Positions 1 to 9,045 are shown, numbered from the stretch's first letter. The stretch: DNA of 64,000 bases from an uncultured Marinobacter sp. (GCF_947259545.1 NZ_CAMYMK010000002.1:372001-436000); one strand, 5' to 3'. Notes: generated by a model from the letters alone, not told the origin. Made by a program: numbers and translations.

Positions 1-1
1 G

Positions 2-145
2 GCAGTGTCCCCTGTCGATGGCAGCATACTGGTCACCAGTCGGGGCGAGGCCAAGCTCTGGGTGCTCGATCCGGTATCACTCGCCATTGTTGATGAGGTT
101 TCACTGGATGGGATAGGTCATCAGATATCGATTGAGAGCCGGTAA
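2..145 (+). CDS. C-terminal end of a propeller-like protein (partial)
   Basis: The frame is open from the window edge to a TAA at 143-145 and gives 47 residues containing stretches such as GSILVTSRGEAKLWVLDP and SLAIVDEVSL. Alternating short hydrophobic strands with a KLWVLDP segment resemble the last blade of a WD40/YVTN-type beta-propeller. The start and most of the protein lie outside the window, so function cannot be assigned. It runs in the same direction as the envelope ABC cluster that begins 53 bp downstream and may belong to it. Confidence 0.5.
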   Translation, partial: AVSPVDGSILVTSRGEAKLWVLDPVSLAIVDEVSLDGIGHQISIESR

Positions 146-198
146 CTAACGGGGATTGGGGCGTCCGGCGCGAAGATAACTGAGAAAGGACATGACCA

Positions 199-948
199 AT
201 GAAACTCTGGATAAGCACTGTACTTCTTCTATTTGCGATATCGGGTCAAGTACTTGCGAATACTCCCTCGGCTGTTTCCTTGATCGAAGGCATGGAGCAG
301 ACCCTCTGGTCAGACAGTAACCACGGCCGGTACGTGATGCGTATCGAGAGCGAGTACTGGACCCGTGAGCTGCAGCTGGAAGCCTGGATGGACCGGCCCG
401 ATCACACGTTAATCCGCATTCACTCGCCGAAAAAGGAGGCGGGCGTGGGCTCGCTAAGAATCGGCGATGCCATGTGGAACTACCTTCCGAAAGTGGATCG
501 CACTATCAAGATTCCGCCGTCGATGATGCTGCAGCCGTGGATGGGGTCTAACTTCAGTAATGATGATCTGGTCAAGGAAAGCTCGTTCGTGGACGACTAT
601 ACCCATGAGCTGGCCGAGGTTGATGATTCTGGACAGGTACCTGTGTACCGCGTGGTCTCGACACCTCGGCCCGACGCGCCGGTTGTCTGGAGCCGGCTTG
701 AATTCGAGGTTCGCTCGGACGCGATTCCCGTGTCTGTGGCTTACTATGGGGAGCGGGATCAGCTCGTCAAACGGCTGACCTATGACCAGATCAAGACCAT
801 GGACGGGCGCCGGATACCCACGCTTTGGACCATGGTTGACGCGGACAATCCCGAATCCCGCACGGTCATCCGAATTGAATCCATCGAATTCGATCTTCCC
901 CTGGACGAGGCCCTTTTCTCACTGCGCCGTCTGCGCAACCCGGAATGA
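199..948 (+). CDS. LolA-like outer-membrane lipoprotein-sorting protein
   Basis: This 249-residue protein has a clear Sec signal peptide (residues 1-20, ending VLA) and a mature part rich in amphipathic beta strands, with the motif GSLRIGDAMWNYLPKVDR that is typical of the LolA-like family annotated as outer membrane lipoprotein-sorting protein. Such proteins have a half-barrel fold that shields a lipid or lipoprotein in the periplasm. It is the first of four tightly packed genes: the ATPase begins 10 bp after its stop, followed by a permease and an outer-membrane barrel. A role carrying hydrophobic cargo between inner and outer membrane is inferred from fold and context; the cargo is unknown. 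Confidence 0.75.
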   Translation: MKLWISTVLLLFAISGQVLANTPSAVSLIEGMEQTLWSDSNHGRYVMRIESEYWTRELQLEAWMDRPDHTLIRIHSPKKEAGVGSLRIGDAMWNYLPKVDRTIKIPPSMMLQPWMGSNFSNDDLVKESSFVDDYTHELAEVDDSGQVPVYRVVSTPRPDAPVVWSRLEFEVRSDAIPVSVAYYGERDQLVKRLTYDQIKTMDGRRIPTLWTMVDADNPESRTVIRIESIEFDLPLDEALFSLRRLRNPE

Positions 949-957
949 GTTCCCGCT

Positions 958-1644
958 ATGAGCATCGTCAATGTGCAGAATGTATCGAGGATTTACCGGC
1001 AGGATTCCATCGCGGTCAAAGCCCTGAACGACGTATCGGTGGCGATTGAACCCGGTGAGTTCACAACACTGGTGGGGCCTTCGGGTTCGGGCAAGACCAC
1101 CCTGCTGAACCAGATCGGGGCTCTGGACGAACCGGATACGGGGCGTATTCAGGTGGCGGGTGAGGAAATCACCGGGCTGAGCCGCAAGAAGCGCACCATT
1201 CTTCGGTTGTGGAAAATTGGCTTTGTATTCCAGGAGTACAACCTCATCGGCGTGCTGTCGGCCCAGGAGAATGTCGAGTATGTGCTCATGCTTCGCGGTG
1301 TTCCGTTTCGGGAACGACGAGCCGAAGCACAGCGAATTCTTGCGGAGGTTGGGCTGCAGGGAATGGAACAACGTCTGCCCCACGAACTCTCCGGCGGCCA
1401 GCAGCAACGTGTGGCGGTGGCCAGGGCCACCGTCAGTAAACCCGCCATTGTCCTGGCCGACGAGCCAACCGCCAATCTTGACTCCGCAACCGGCGCGGCC
1501 CTGCTGGACCTGATGCGGGGGCTGAACGCCGAGCACGGGATTACCTTTGTGTTTTCCACCCACGATCCGATGGTGATGGAGCGGGCGCGCCGGGTAATCC
1601 ATCTCCGGGATGGTGGCGTTGAGCGTGAGGAGCGCCGGCCGTGA
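958..1644 (+). CDS. ABC transporter ATP-binding protein, LolD/MacB type
   Basis: The 228-residue protein is a complete ABC ATPase: Walker A GPSGSGKT at residues 40-47, Q-loop FQEYN near 91, signature LSGGQQQ at 144-150, Walker B IVLADEP at 164-170 and an H-loop STHD near the C-terminus. The signature and length are those of the LolD/MacB/FtsE group, which power mechanotransmission rather than import. Its stop overlaps the GTG start of the two-module permease by 4 bp, so the two are translationally coupled and probably form one complex. Confidence 0.88.
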   Translation: MSIVNVQNVSRIYRQDSIAVKALNDVSVAIEPGEFTTLVGPSGSGKTTLLNQIGALDEPDTGRIQVAGEEITGLSRKKRTILRLWKIGFVFQEYNLIGVLSAQENVEYVLMLRGVPFRERRAEAQRILAEVGLQGMEQRLPHELSGGQQQRVAVARATVSKPAIVLADEPTANLDSATGAALLDLMRGLNAEHGITFVFSTHDPMVMERARRVIHLRDGGVEREERRP

Positions 1645-4148
1645 TTGCCTGGCTGCGACTGGCGTTTGGCAATCTTCGGGTCAATCGTCGGCGTACCGGC
1701 ATTACGCTGTTGTCGGTGGCTGTCGGTGTCGGTGGGTTGGTGTTTCTCTGGGCGTTTATCGATGGCATCAATGCCCAGATGATCAACAATATGACCGGTT
1801 ATGTGACCGGCGACCTGAAAGTGCATCAGCGCGGGTTTCACGACGACCGGGAGATGAACATTGCGCTGGCCGAACGCTGGAACCTTGCCCAAGAGGTGTC
1901 AGCCGTATCCGGAGTCGCGGCGACCACACCCAGGGTGACAGGCAACGCGCTGGCCAGCCATGGCGACCAGTCACGGGCGTTGCAGGTGATGGGGGTCGAC
2001 AGCGAAATCGAGCCGACGGTTACCCGGCTTGATCGGTCAATTGTGCTCGGCCGCTATCTGGAGGGGGGCAATGAGATCATTATGGGGGTGGACGCCGCCA
2101 GTGCCCTGAGTACCTCACCGGGAGACGAGCTGGTGCTGATGGTCCAGGCGGCGGACGGCTCCATTGGTGCGGATCGATTCGAGGTGGTGGGTGTTTTTGA
2201 AACCGGCATCAAGCGAATTGATGGCTTCGTGGCCCAGATACCCCTGGCGTCCGCCCAGGCACTCTATGCCTTCCAGGGACGGTTTACCGAGATTGCGGCC
2301 CGCGTAGAGGAATCCGATCAGCTTGAAGCGGTGGTTGGGGGGCTGCGGAATCAGTTGCAGGGCCGCACCTTGGAAGTCCTGGGCTGGCCAGCACTGATGC
2401 CATCGCTGGTACAAATGGTCGCCTTTCATGATGCTGTCGCCTACATCGTGATCTTCGTGGTGTTTGTGGTGGTGGCGGCCGGCATCGTCAACACCATTCT
2501 GATGTCGGTGCTGGAACGTGGCCGGGAATTCGGTGTGATGATGGCGCTGGGTACCCCCAGCAGCCGTATTGTCTGGCTGGTGCTTCTGGAGACAGCGATC
2601 CTGGCCGGCCTGGGCTACCTGTTGGGTCTGGTGCTGGGGTTGTCGCTGACGGGCTACTTCGGTACCCATGGGCTGGACTTCAGCGCCTATATCAAGGCCA
2701 TGGACACCATGCCGGGGCTGAGTGGCATCGTCTATCCCACCATTGAATTCCAGCGCCTGGTGGTGATTGGCATCGTGGTCATATCGGTGGCTCTGTTGGC
2801 AGCGGCCATCCCGGCCTGGAAAGCCAGTCGCAACAGCCCGCTGGAGGCGATGGGCGCACGGCGCACTATGATCAACCGTATCCGCCGGATCCACTGGGAA
2901 GTGACGTCTGATCACCGGTTGCTGATATTCGCGCAAATGGCACTGCGCTCGGTATTCCGCAATCCGCGACGGTCGGTGATTACCGCCTCGGCCACCGCGT
3001 TCGGACTGGCCGCCTATCTGTTCCTGTACGCCTTTGCTGATGGTTTCTTCGAGCAGATGATCCACAACTCGACACAGCAGCTCAGCGGGCATGTGCAGGT
3101 GATGGAAGCGGGGCACGACGTGGACCTGTCGCCAGCTTTACGTATTGCCGACAGTCAGGCACTGCAGCGGCAGTTGCAGGAGCGCCCTGAGGTTGAGGCT
3201 GCCGCACCGCGGGTGGCGCTGCGTGCCATGGTGGCCAACCCCGGGAAAAGCCTGCCGGTGGAACTGGTGGGCATTGCGGCGGAACAGGAGAGGGCGGTTA
3301 CGGAACTTTCCGGGTATATGGTGCAGGGCGCCTACGTTCAGTCCGGGGAGAGCGGGATTGTGATTGGTCAAAAACTGGCCGAGGAGCTGAATGCCCGGCT
3401 GGGGGACAAGCTGGTCATCACGGTTCAACAGGCTGGCGGAGATCTTGCCTCCAGTGCCCAGGCTATTCGTGGTATCTATCGCACAGGTAGTGATCTTTTC
3501 GACACAGAGTACGCGTTCATCGATATCAACGCTGCCCGAAACCTGGGTGGCCTACAGGGAGACGAAGTCTCGCGGATCGTACTGAGGCTGTCTAACCGTG
3601 CAGAGAGTGCCGGCCTGGCAAGGACCTTGAACGAGTCGCTGGCTAACAACGGACTGGTGGCCCAGGACTGGGAGACCTTGCTCCCGGTGGTTGTGCAGAT
3701 GGTGGAAATGAGTCAGGTGGATTTCTATCTCATCCTGTCAGTGGTCTTTGTTGTGGTCGCCATAGGTGTCATGAACACCATGGTGATGTCGGTGATGGAG
3801 CGTACCCCGGAGCTGGGCGTAATGCTGGCGTTGGGCACCAGAGGGGGGCAGCTGCAACTGACGATTCTGTTTGAAGCGTTCTTTCTCGCAATACTGGGAA
3901 TGCTGGCAGGAACGGTGGTTGGCGGCCTGCTTGTCTACTGGCTTGGCACTACCGGCATTGATCTGTCGTCGATCAGCGGCGCTCTGGAAGCCATCCCCGG
4001 TATTACTGATCGTATCTATCCGGTGCTGATTTTCGATCACGTCTGGCTGCCCAGCCTGCTGTTGTTCATGTGTTCGGTGCTGGTGGCGCTTTACCCGGCG
4101 TGGCGGGCCTCACGACTGGATCCGGTGGAGGCAATCCGACATGGTTAA
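1641..4148 (+). CDS. ABC permease with two fused FtsX/MacB modules
   Basis: The protein is 835 residues, about twice the size of LolC, LolE or a single MacB permease module. Residues ~1-415 and ~432-835 are two copies of the same plan: an N-terminal membrane helix preceded by a basic stretch (NLRVNRRRTGITLL; ALRSVFRNPRRSVITA), a periplasmic MacB_PCD-like domain, then three membrane helices containing NTILMSVLERGREFGVMMALGT or NTMVMSVMERTPELGVMLALGT. A LolCE-like heterodimer therefore appears to be encoded as one chain. The GTG start at 1641 overlaps the ATPase gene, and its stop overlaps the downstream barrel gene by 8 bp. Confidence 0.85.
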   Translation: MIAWLRLAFGNLRVNRRRTGITLLSVAVGVGGLVFLWAFIDGINAQMINNMTGYVTGDLKVHQRGFHDDREMNIALAERWNLAQEVSAVSGVAATTPRVTGNALASHGDQSRALQVMGVDSEIEPTVTRLDRSIVLGRYLEGGNEIIMGVDAASALSTSPGDELVLMVQAADGSIGADRFEVVGVFETGIKRIDGFVAQIPLASAQALYAFQGRFTEIAARVEESDQLEAVVGGLRNQLQGRTLEVLGWPALMPSLVQMVAFHDAVAYIVIFVVFVVVAAGIVNTILMSVLERGREFGVMMALGTPSSRIVWLVLLETAILAGLGYLLGLVLGLSLTGYFGTHGLDFSAYIKAMDTMPGLSGIVYPTIEFQRLVVIGIVVISVALLAAAIPAWKASRNSPLEAMGARRTMINRIRRIHWEVTSDHRLLIFAQMALRSVFRNPRRSVITASATAFGLAAYLFLYAFADGFFEQMIHNSTQQLSGHVQVMEAGHDVDLSPALRIADSQALQRQLQERPEVEAAAPRVALRAMVANPGKSLPVELVGIAAEQERAVTELSGYMVQGAYVQSGESGIVIGQKLAEELNARLGDKLVITVQQAGGDLASSAQAIRGIYRTGSDLFDTEYAFIDINAARNLGGLQGDEVSRIVLRLSNRAESAGLARTLNESLANNGLVAQDWETLLPVVVQMVEMSQVDFYLILSVVFVVVAIGVMNTMVMSVMERTPELGVMLALGTRGGQLQLTILFEAFFLAILGMLAGTVVGGLLVYWLGTTGIDLSSISGALEAIPGITDRIYPVLIFDHVWLPSLLLFMCSVLVALYPAWRASRLDPVEAIRHG

Positions 4149-5274
4149 GCATACGCCACTGATGCTGGTAGCGATGGCCTGGCTAATGCTGGCTTCAAAT
4201 GCCGAGGCAGACTTCAGCCATTCGGGATCGCTCAAGAATCTCAGTGTCGGCTCGCGTTCGTTGATTGACGACAATCGTTACTTCTCAAACCTTACCCGCC
4301 TGCGTCTGGAACCTCGCTATCGATATCAGGACTGGGTTCTGGATGCGGCCTACGACCTTGAACTGGTGACAGGCAGTTTCCTGGACAGCCCGGAGTTTGG
4401 CCTGCTCAGGGATTCTCCCGATCCGCGCTACTGGGATCTTCAGGGGGAGGTGCATGAATCGGGGGATGTATTGGCCCGCCATCAACTTTACCGCGGCACG
4501 ATACAGTGGCGCTCTCCGGTCGGTGATTTCCGATTTGGCCGCCAGCAGGTGAATTGGTCCACGGCCCTGATCTGGAATCCCATGGATATCCTCAATCCTG
4601 TCAGCCCACTCCAACTGGAGCCCGATGAAAGGATTGGCGTGGACGCGCTGTTATGGGACAGATCCTGGGGCGCGACGGGCCGAATCAGCGCCGTTCATGC
4701 CCCGCAACACAGTGATGAGAGCGCCAGCACGGCGGCACGAGCCAAGCGTTTTTTCGCCGGAGTCGATGCCGGTGTGATGATGGGCGAGTTCGCCGACGTC
4801 ACCAAAGCGGGGCTCAGCGGCAGCGGTTCAGTGCTTGGCACCGGTTGGCGCGCTGAACTTGTCTGGAGTGAGCCAGATACCAGGGACAGCTACTGGCAGG
4901 GGGTGGCGGATCTGAACTGGGCATTTCGCAGCGGGCTCAATCTGGCTGTTGAATATTTCTATAACGGTCAGCCCGTGTCGCCGGGAGCGATACATCTGGC
5001 CAGCCTGGTGTCCGCACAGCCCCTGTATGCCGGCCGCCATTATGCCGGGCTATTGGTATGGCAGGATATCAATCCATTCTGGCAGTACCGGGTGGTGACC
5101 ATCCGGAATGTCGATGATGCCAGCTGGGTGCTTTACCCGAGATCCACATGGGTACTGCCACTTGATCATGAGATCTATTTCACCGCCGGAGCCCAATGGT
5201 TTGGGGGTGACGATGACAGTGAGTACGGAAAACTCGAACCGTTAGGGTTGATGGAGGTGCAGTGGTTTTTCTGA
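4141..5274 (+). CDS. Outer-membrane beta-barrel protein of the ABC cluster
   Basis: This 377-residue protein has a signal peptide (residues 1-23, ending AEA) and then strongly alternating beta-strand sequence rich in W, Y and R (for example YRGTIQWRSPVGDFRFGRQQVNW) and ends in WFF. A terminal aromatic residue is the usual BAM signal of outer-membrane barrels. No specific family was recognised with certainty. It overlaps the permease gene by 8 bp, which places it as the outer-membrane partner of the LolA-like protein and the fused permease. Confidence 0.7.
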   Translation: MVKHTPLMLVAMAWLMLASNAEADFSHSGSLKNLSVGSRSLIDDNRYFSNLTRLRLEPRYRYQDWVLDAAYDLELVTGSFLDSPEFGLLRDSPDPRYWDLQGEVHESGDVLARHQLYRGTIQWRSPVGDFRFGRQQVNWSTALIWNPMDILNPVSPLQLEPDERIGVDALLWDRSWGATGRISAVHAPQHSDESASTAARAKRFFAGVDAGVMMGEFADVTKAGLSGSGSVLGTGWRAELVWSEPDTRDSYWQGVADLNWAFRSGLNLAVEYFYNGQPVSPGAIHLASLVSAQPLYAGRHYAGLLVWQDINPFWQYRVVTIRNVDDASWVLYPRSTWVLPLDHEIYFTAGAQWFGGDDDSEYGKLEPLGLMEVQWFF

Positions 5275-5315
5275 ACGTTAGAAGCCGATCGCGAGCCGCA
5301 GTTGAGCTTGCTCCC

Positions 5316-5329
5316 ATGACCCAGGTCAA
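5316..5329 (+). promoter_or_regulatory. Possible Anr/Dnr-type box upstream of the Met-rich gene
   Basis: ATGAC-CCAG-GTCAA is a near-perfect inverted repeat of the TTGAC/T-N4-G/ATCAA type, 108 bp upstream of the methionine-rich gene. A -10-like TATAAC follows at 5340-5345, but the spacing (about 20 bp centre to centre) is not that of a class II FNR promoter, so activation is uncertain. Confidence 0.35.
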
Positions 5330-5436
5330 GATCGATTGATATAACCTCGCTGAGAGCTCACTTTTCAGCCTGAATTCAGTTTCATGAACTTTACTGATTG
5401 TGATGCAGACATATTCCCGATGTTGAGGAGGATCTT

Positions 5437-5940
5437 ATGAATAAATTTGCCCATTTAGTGGCGTGTTCCGTTCTGGTGGCTGCGCCTGCTTTGGCGCTCG
5501 CGCAGAGCAATGCCGGGCAGATGCCCCACGGTGGCATGATGAACCAGGAACAGATGCAGCAGATGCAAGAAAACATGTCGCAAATGCAGGGGATGATGCA
5601 GCAAATGCCCAATACAGGCTCACCGGAAGAGCGCCAGAAGCTAATGCAGCAGCATATGGAAGCCATGCAGGAACACATGGGGATGATGCGTGGTGGCATG
5701 ATGGGCCAGGGCATGATGGGTCAAGGCATGATGAATAACCAGGGCATGATGGATAATGGCCAAGGCATGATGGGTAATAACCAGGGCAAAAAGCAGTCTG
5801 GTAACGCCCCGGGCAAAGGCTCTGGTGGAGCAGGGATGGATTATGGGCAGCGCATGAACATGATGGATAATCGCATGGATCAGATGCAGCTTATGATGGA
5901 GCAGATGCTGGAGCATCAGCGGCAACTGAACCGGAAATGA
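5437..5940 (+). CDS. Secreted methionine-rich protein
   Basis: The 167-residue protein starts with a signal peptide (about residues 1-23, ending ALA-Q). The mature part of about 144 residues contains 35 methionines, many as MM pairs in a Gly/Asn/Gln context (GMMGQGMM, NNQGMMDNGQGMM), and there is no cysteine. RBS-like GAGGAGG precedes the ATG at 5437. Met-rich periplasmic proteins often bind Cu(I)/Ag(I) or act as oxidant sinks; that function is inference here. It is flanked by intergenic DNA on the left and the BCCT gene on the right and has no recognised domain. Confidence 0.7.
   Translation: MNKFAHLVACSVLVAAPALALAQSNAGQMPHGGMMNQEQMQQMQENMSQMQGMMQQMPNTGSPEERQKLMQQHMEAMQEHMGMMRGGMMGQGMMGQGMMNNQGMMDNGQGMMGNNQGKKQSGNAPGKGSGGAGMDYGQRMNMMDNRMDQMQLMMEQMLEHQRQLNRK
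5695..5787 (+). repeat. In-frame tandem repeat coding GMM units
   Basis: Degenerate 15-21 bp units beginning GGCATGATG occur five times in a row (5695, 5710, 5725, 5743, 5764) inside the Met-rich gene. They differ in the length of the Asn/Gln/Gly linker, which suggests expansion by in-frame slippage or recombination. Confidence 0.75.
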
Positions 5941-6018
5941 TCTTCGTCCCGCAACCCGCCGGCGCATGTGGTAGCGTAAGGTCTTTCGTGGATCGTTCCT
6001 GAAGAAACGGAGGCGCGT

Positions 6019-7638
6019 GTGCTGGAACGGCTGCAACGCCGATTGGGGCTGCAGACCATACCCGGGGTGTTTTTCACCTCTGCCGGGGTGGCGACGCTGT
6101 TTGTCGCTCTGGCTGTCCCTTTTGACCAGACCGTTGCTGACAGTTTTGGCCTGCTCACTGGCTGGGTAGCCCGGAACCTGGGCTGGTTCTACATTCTTGC
6201 AGTTACCTCTCTGCTGGTGTTTCTGCTTGGCCTGGCGGTCAGCCGTTATGGGGCCATTCGTCTCGGAGCCGATGACAGCCGGCCCGACTATTCCAACCTG
6301 ACCTGGTTCACCATGCTGTTTGCCGCCGGCATCGGCACCATCCTGATGTTCTGGGGGGTGGCGGAACCGATTTCCCACTTCGCCAACCCACCTTTTGAGG
6401 GTGTGAAGCCGGGTTCGGAAAGGGCTGCCAGCGATGCCATGACCGTGGCGCTCTACCACTTCGGTTTGCATACCTGGACCATCTTTGCCTTGCCGGGACT
6501 GGCCATCGGTTACTTTGCCTACCGTCACAACCTGCCCATGCGTATCAGCAGTCTGTTCTATCCGATCCTTGGAGAGAGGGCGTTCGGGCCCTGGGGCTGG
6601 GCAGTCGACGTGATTGCCGTGCTGGGAACCCTGTTTGGTGTGGCTACCTCACTGGGCCTGGGGACTCTGCAGTTGAACAGCGGTCTGAACTATCTGTTCG
6701 GGGTGCCTTCCACCGGTGCGGTTCAGGTGATTCTGATTGCAATCATCAGCAGTATCGCCGCTACCTCGGTTGCCCTTGGTCTGGATAAGGGCGTCCGCCG
6801 GCTATCGCAGCTCAACATTATTCTGGCCATGGTGTTACTCGCGTTTGTGCTCACCGTTGGCCCCACCGTGTTTATTGCCGAAGGCCTGGTTCAGATTGTG
6901 GGTGACTATTTCGACGCATTGCCCTGGCTGGCCTTCTGGACGGAAACTTTCAGGGAATCCGACTGGCAGCGGCAGTGGACCCTGTTCTACTGGGCCTGGA
7001 CCATTTCATGGGCCCCTTATGTGGGAATCTTCATCGCCCGGATTTCCCGGGGGCGGACCATCCGTGAGTTTGTTGCAGGCGTTCTGTTTGCCCCTACGGC
7101 GTTTACCCTGGTGTGGTTCGGGATCTTCGGATTATCCGCCATCCACGTGGAGATGAACGGTCAGGTAGCTCTGGCTGAGCAAGTTCAGCAGGACCCCTCC
7201 GTGGCTATCTTCGCTTTTCTGGAAGCCTTCCCACTGGCTGAAGTGGCATCGGCCCTGAGTGTGGTCATCATCGTCATCTTCTTTACCACTTCTTCGGATT
7301 CGGCCTCCCTGGTGATCGATATGTTGACCCGTCGGGAAGATCAGCCTTCCCTTGTGCGCCAGCGGATCTTCTGGGCCGCGGCCCAGGGCATTATCGCAGC
7401 TACTTTACTGTTAGCGGGTGGTCTGGATGCCTTGCAGAACGTCATTACCTCCCTGGGATTGCCCTTCTGTATTTTGCTGATTTTCATGGCGGTTGCACTT
7501 TTCCGGGCACTCAGGGCGGACTATCGGGGATACAGCATGAACGAACTGGTTCAGGGAAGAGCCTTCCCGGAGGTGGAAGCCATCTCCGAAACGACACAGG
7601 AGAGCGACTATGTATCGGAAACTGTTGATCGCCATTGA
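6019..7638 (+). CDS. BCCT-family transporter (compatible solute or quaternary amine)
   Basis: The 539-residue membrane protein has about 12 hydrophobic helices and the hallmark tryptophan-rich segment of BCCT carriers, beginning at W320 (WTLFYWAWTISWAPYVG), followed by the basic RISRGRTIREF loop. BCCT proteins take up or exchange glycine betaine, choline, carnitine or related compounds, driven by Na+ or H+. The GTG start has an RBS (GGAGG at about 6009-6013). The last 29 bp overlap the uspA-like gene, implying translational coupling. Substrate cannot be inferred from the sequence. Confidence 0.88.
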   Translation: MLERLQRRLGLQTIPGVFFTSAGVATLFVALAVPFDQTVADSFGLLTGWVARNLGWFYILAVTSLLVFLLGLAVSRYGAIRLGADDSRPDYSNLTWFTMLFAAGIGTILMFWGVAEPISHFANPPFEGVKPGSERAASDAMTVALYHFGLHTWTIFALPGLAIGYFAYRHNLPMRISSLFYPILGERAFGPWGWAVDVIAVLGTLFGVATSLGLGTLQLNSGLNYLFGVPSTGAVQVILIAIISSIAATSVALGLDKGVRRLSQLNIILAMVLLAFVLTVGPTVFIAEGLVQIVGDYFDALPWLAFWTETFRESDWQRQWTLFYWAWTISWAPYVGIFIARISRGRTIREFVAGVLFAPTAFTLVWFGIFGLSAIHVEMNGQVALAEQVQQDPSVAIFAFLEAFPLAEVASALSVVIIVIFFTTSSDSASLVIDMLTRREDQPSLVRQRIFWAAAQGIIAATLLLAGGLDALQNVITSLGLPFCILLIFMAVALFRALRADYRGYSMNELVQGRAFPEVEAISETTQESDYVSETVDRH

Positions 7639-8071
7639 TCCGGATGATGACGGTGAGGGCAAGCGGGCCCTGGAGGCGTCCATGGATCTGCTGGCCGAGG
7701 ATGGTGAGCTCCACCTTGCCAGTGTTTTCAGTCCCGGTGGTGGCGGATTCTTCCCTCATGTAGCGGAAGAGGCGCCAGAAGAGAAAGAGGCTGCAGTCCG
7801 GGAAACGCTGGATCTCCTGGTGCGCAAGTATCTGCCTTTGAACCGCAATGCGACCCTGCATGTGGTGGCCGGCAGCGCCGGTGAGAGACTGGTGGGCCTT
7901 GCGGGCCAGCTGTGTGCCGATCTTGTGCTACTGGTATCCCGTGGCAGCAGCGGGCACTGGCCTTTGCGCCGGGCGACTGTGGAGTATGTTTCGGTGAATG
8001 CCCCGTGCCCGGTCCTGGTGTTGCCAGCACTGGGAAAGGCCGAGCCGGGGGCAAGTGAAGGCAGCGAATAG
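7610..8071 (+). CDS. Universal stress protein (UspA family)
   Basis: This 153-residue protein starts YRKLLIAIDPDDDG and carries a Usp-like fold. The nucleotide-loop region reads RGSSGHWPLRRATVEYV: the first two glycines of the G-x2-G-x9-G(S/T) ATP motif are present but the final GS/GT is EY, so ATP binding may be lost. It starts inside the last 29 bp of the BCCT gene. Usp domains regulate some transporters, so a regulatory partner role is plausible. Confidence 0.8.
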   Translation: MYRKLLIAIDPDDDGEGKRALEASMDLLAEDGELHLASVFSPGGGGFFPHVAEEAPEEKEAAVRETLDLLVRKYLPLNRNATLHVVAGSAGERLVGLAGQLCADLVLLVSRGSSGHWPLRRATVEYVSVNAPCPVLVLPALGKAEPGASEGSE

Positions 8072-8092
8072 AAAAGCAAATGGTGCCCGAGG

Positions 8093-8869
8093 TTATTGTT
8101 CCACGAACGCGCGTTCAATGACGTAGTCGCCAGGCTCCCCTTGATGGCGTGAGGCTTTGAACCCAAGGTTGTCGAGCATGGCGGACAAGTCTTTCAGCAT
8201 GGCCGCACTTCCGCAGAGCATGACCCGGTCAGTGTCCGCATTCAGTTGCGGAAGGCCGGTATCTTTCGCCAGCTGGCCGGATTCAATCAGGGTAGTGATG
8301 CGGCCCTCATTGCGGAATGGTTCCCGGGTCACGGTGGGGTAGTAGATCAGCTTATCGCCGATGACCTCCGCCAGAAACTCATGGCCGGGCAGTTCGCTGG
8401 TGAGGTAATCGTGATAGGCCAGTTCGCTGACTTCACGTACGCAATGTACCAGTACCACCTTCTCAAAACGCTCGTAGGTTTCGGGGTCACGAATGATGCT
8501 CATGAAGGGGGCAAGCCCGGTGCCAGTACCAAACAGGTACAGGTGCTTGCCCGGGTTCAGGTCGTGTATCACCAGAGTGCCCACCGGTTTGCGGCTGACA
8601 AACAGCGTATCGCCTTCCTGGAGATGCTGCAGGCGAGAGGTTAACGGACCGTCCGGTACCTTTATGCTCAGAAACTCCAGATACTCTTCGTGGTTGGCGC
8701 TGACAATGCTGTAAGCGCGAAGCAGCGGTTTGCCGTCTACCGGTAGCCCGATCATCACGAAGTGCCCGTTCTCAAAGCGTAGGCTCTGGTCGCGGGTGGT
8801 CCTGAAACTGAACAGGGTGTCGTTCCAGTGATGGATGCTGATAACGCGTTCGGTTCCAAGTGCCGCCAT
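8093..8869 (-). CDS. fpr: Ferredoxin--NADP+ reductase
   Basis: The 258-residue protein has the FAD-binding motif RAYSIVSA near residue 71, a flavin/pyrophosphate GTGTGLAPFMSIIRD segment, an NADP-binding CGSAAMLKD segment, and a C-terminus VIERAFVE that matches bacterial Fpr (subclass I). It transfers electrons between NADPH and ferredoxin or flavodoxin in the cytoplasm and is often part of oxidative stress defence. It is convergent with the UspA gene, 21 bp away. An RBS-like GGAGGAA lies just upstream of its start. Confidence 0.93.
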   Translation of the reverse strand: MAALGTERVISIHHWNDTLFSFRTTRDQSLRFENGHFVMIGLPVDGKPLLRAYSIVSANHEEYLEFLSIKVPDGPLTSRLQHLQEGDTLFVSRKPVGTLVIHDLNPGKHLYLFGTGTGLAPFMSIIRDPETYERFEKVVLVHCVREVSELAYHDYLTSELPGHEFLAEVIGDKLIYYPTVTREPFRNEGRITTLIESGQLAKDTGLPQLNADTDRVMLCGSAAMLKDLSAMLDNLGFKASRHQGEPGDYVIERAFVEQ

Positions 8870-9045
8870 AGGGTATTCCTCCGTACGTCCATTGTAGTTG
8901 ATGTCAGGGTGAGTATGTGGTCATGGACGCCATGGCCGTGATAACGAGCAGGGCGCTGAGCAGCAGGTCTTTGTAGTCCGGATGGAAATGGTTTTTACTG
9001 AAAGCAAGACGCTTGCAAAACGCCCGACACCACGAGGGAAGGTTG

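Noticed and set aside
5641-5940. His-rich antisense reading frame opposite the Met-rich gene
   Set aside because: The His runs are the complement of ATG repeats; the sense frame has a signal peptide and RBS.
8904-9020. Possible short minus-strand ORF ending LLLSALLVITAMASMTTYSP
   Set aside because: The hydrophobic tail is suggestive, but the upstream part is the antisense of the HAD gene and there is no start codon with an RBS in the intergenic part.
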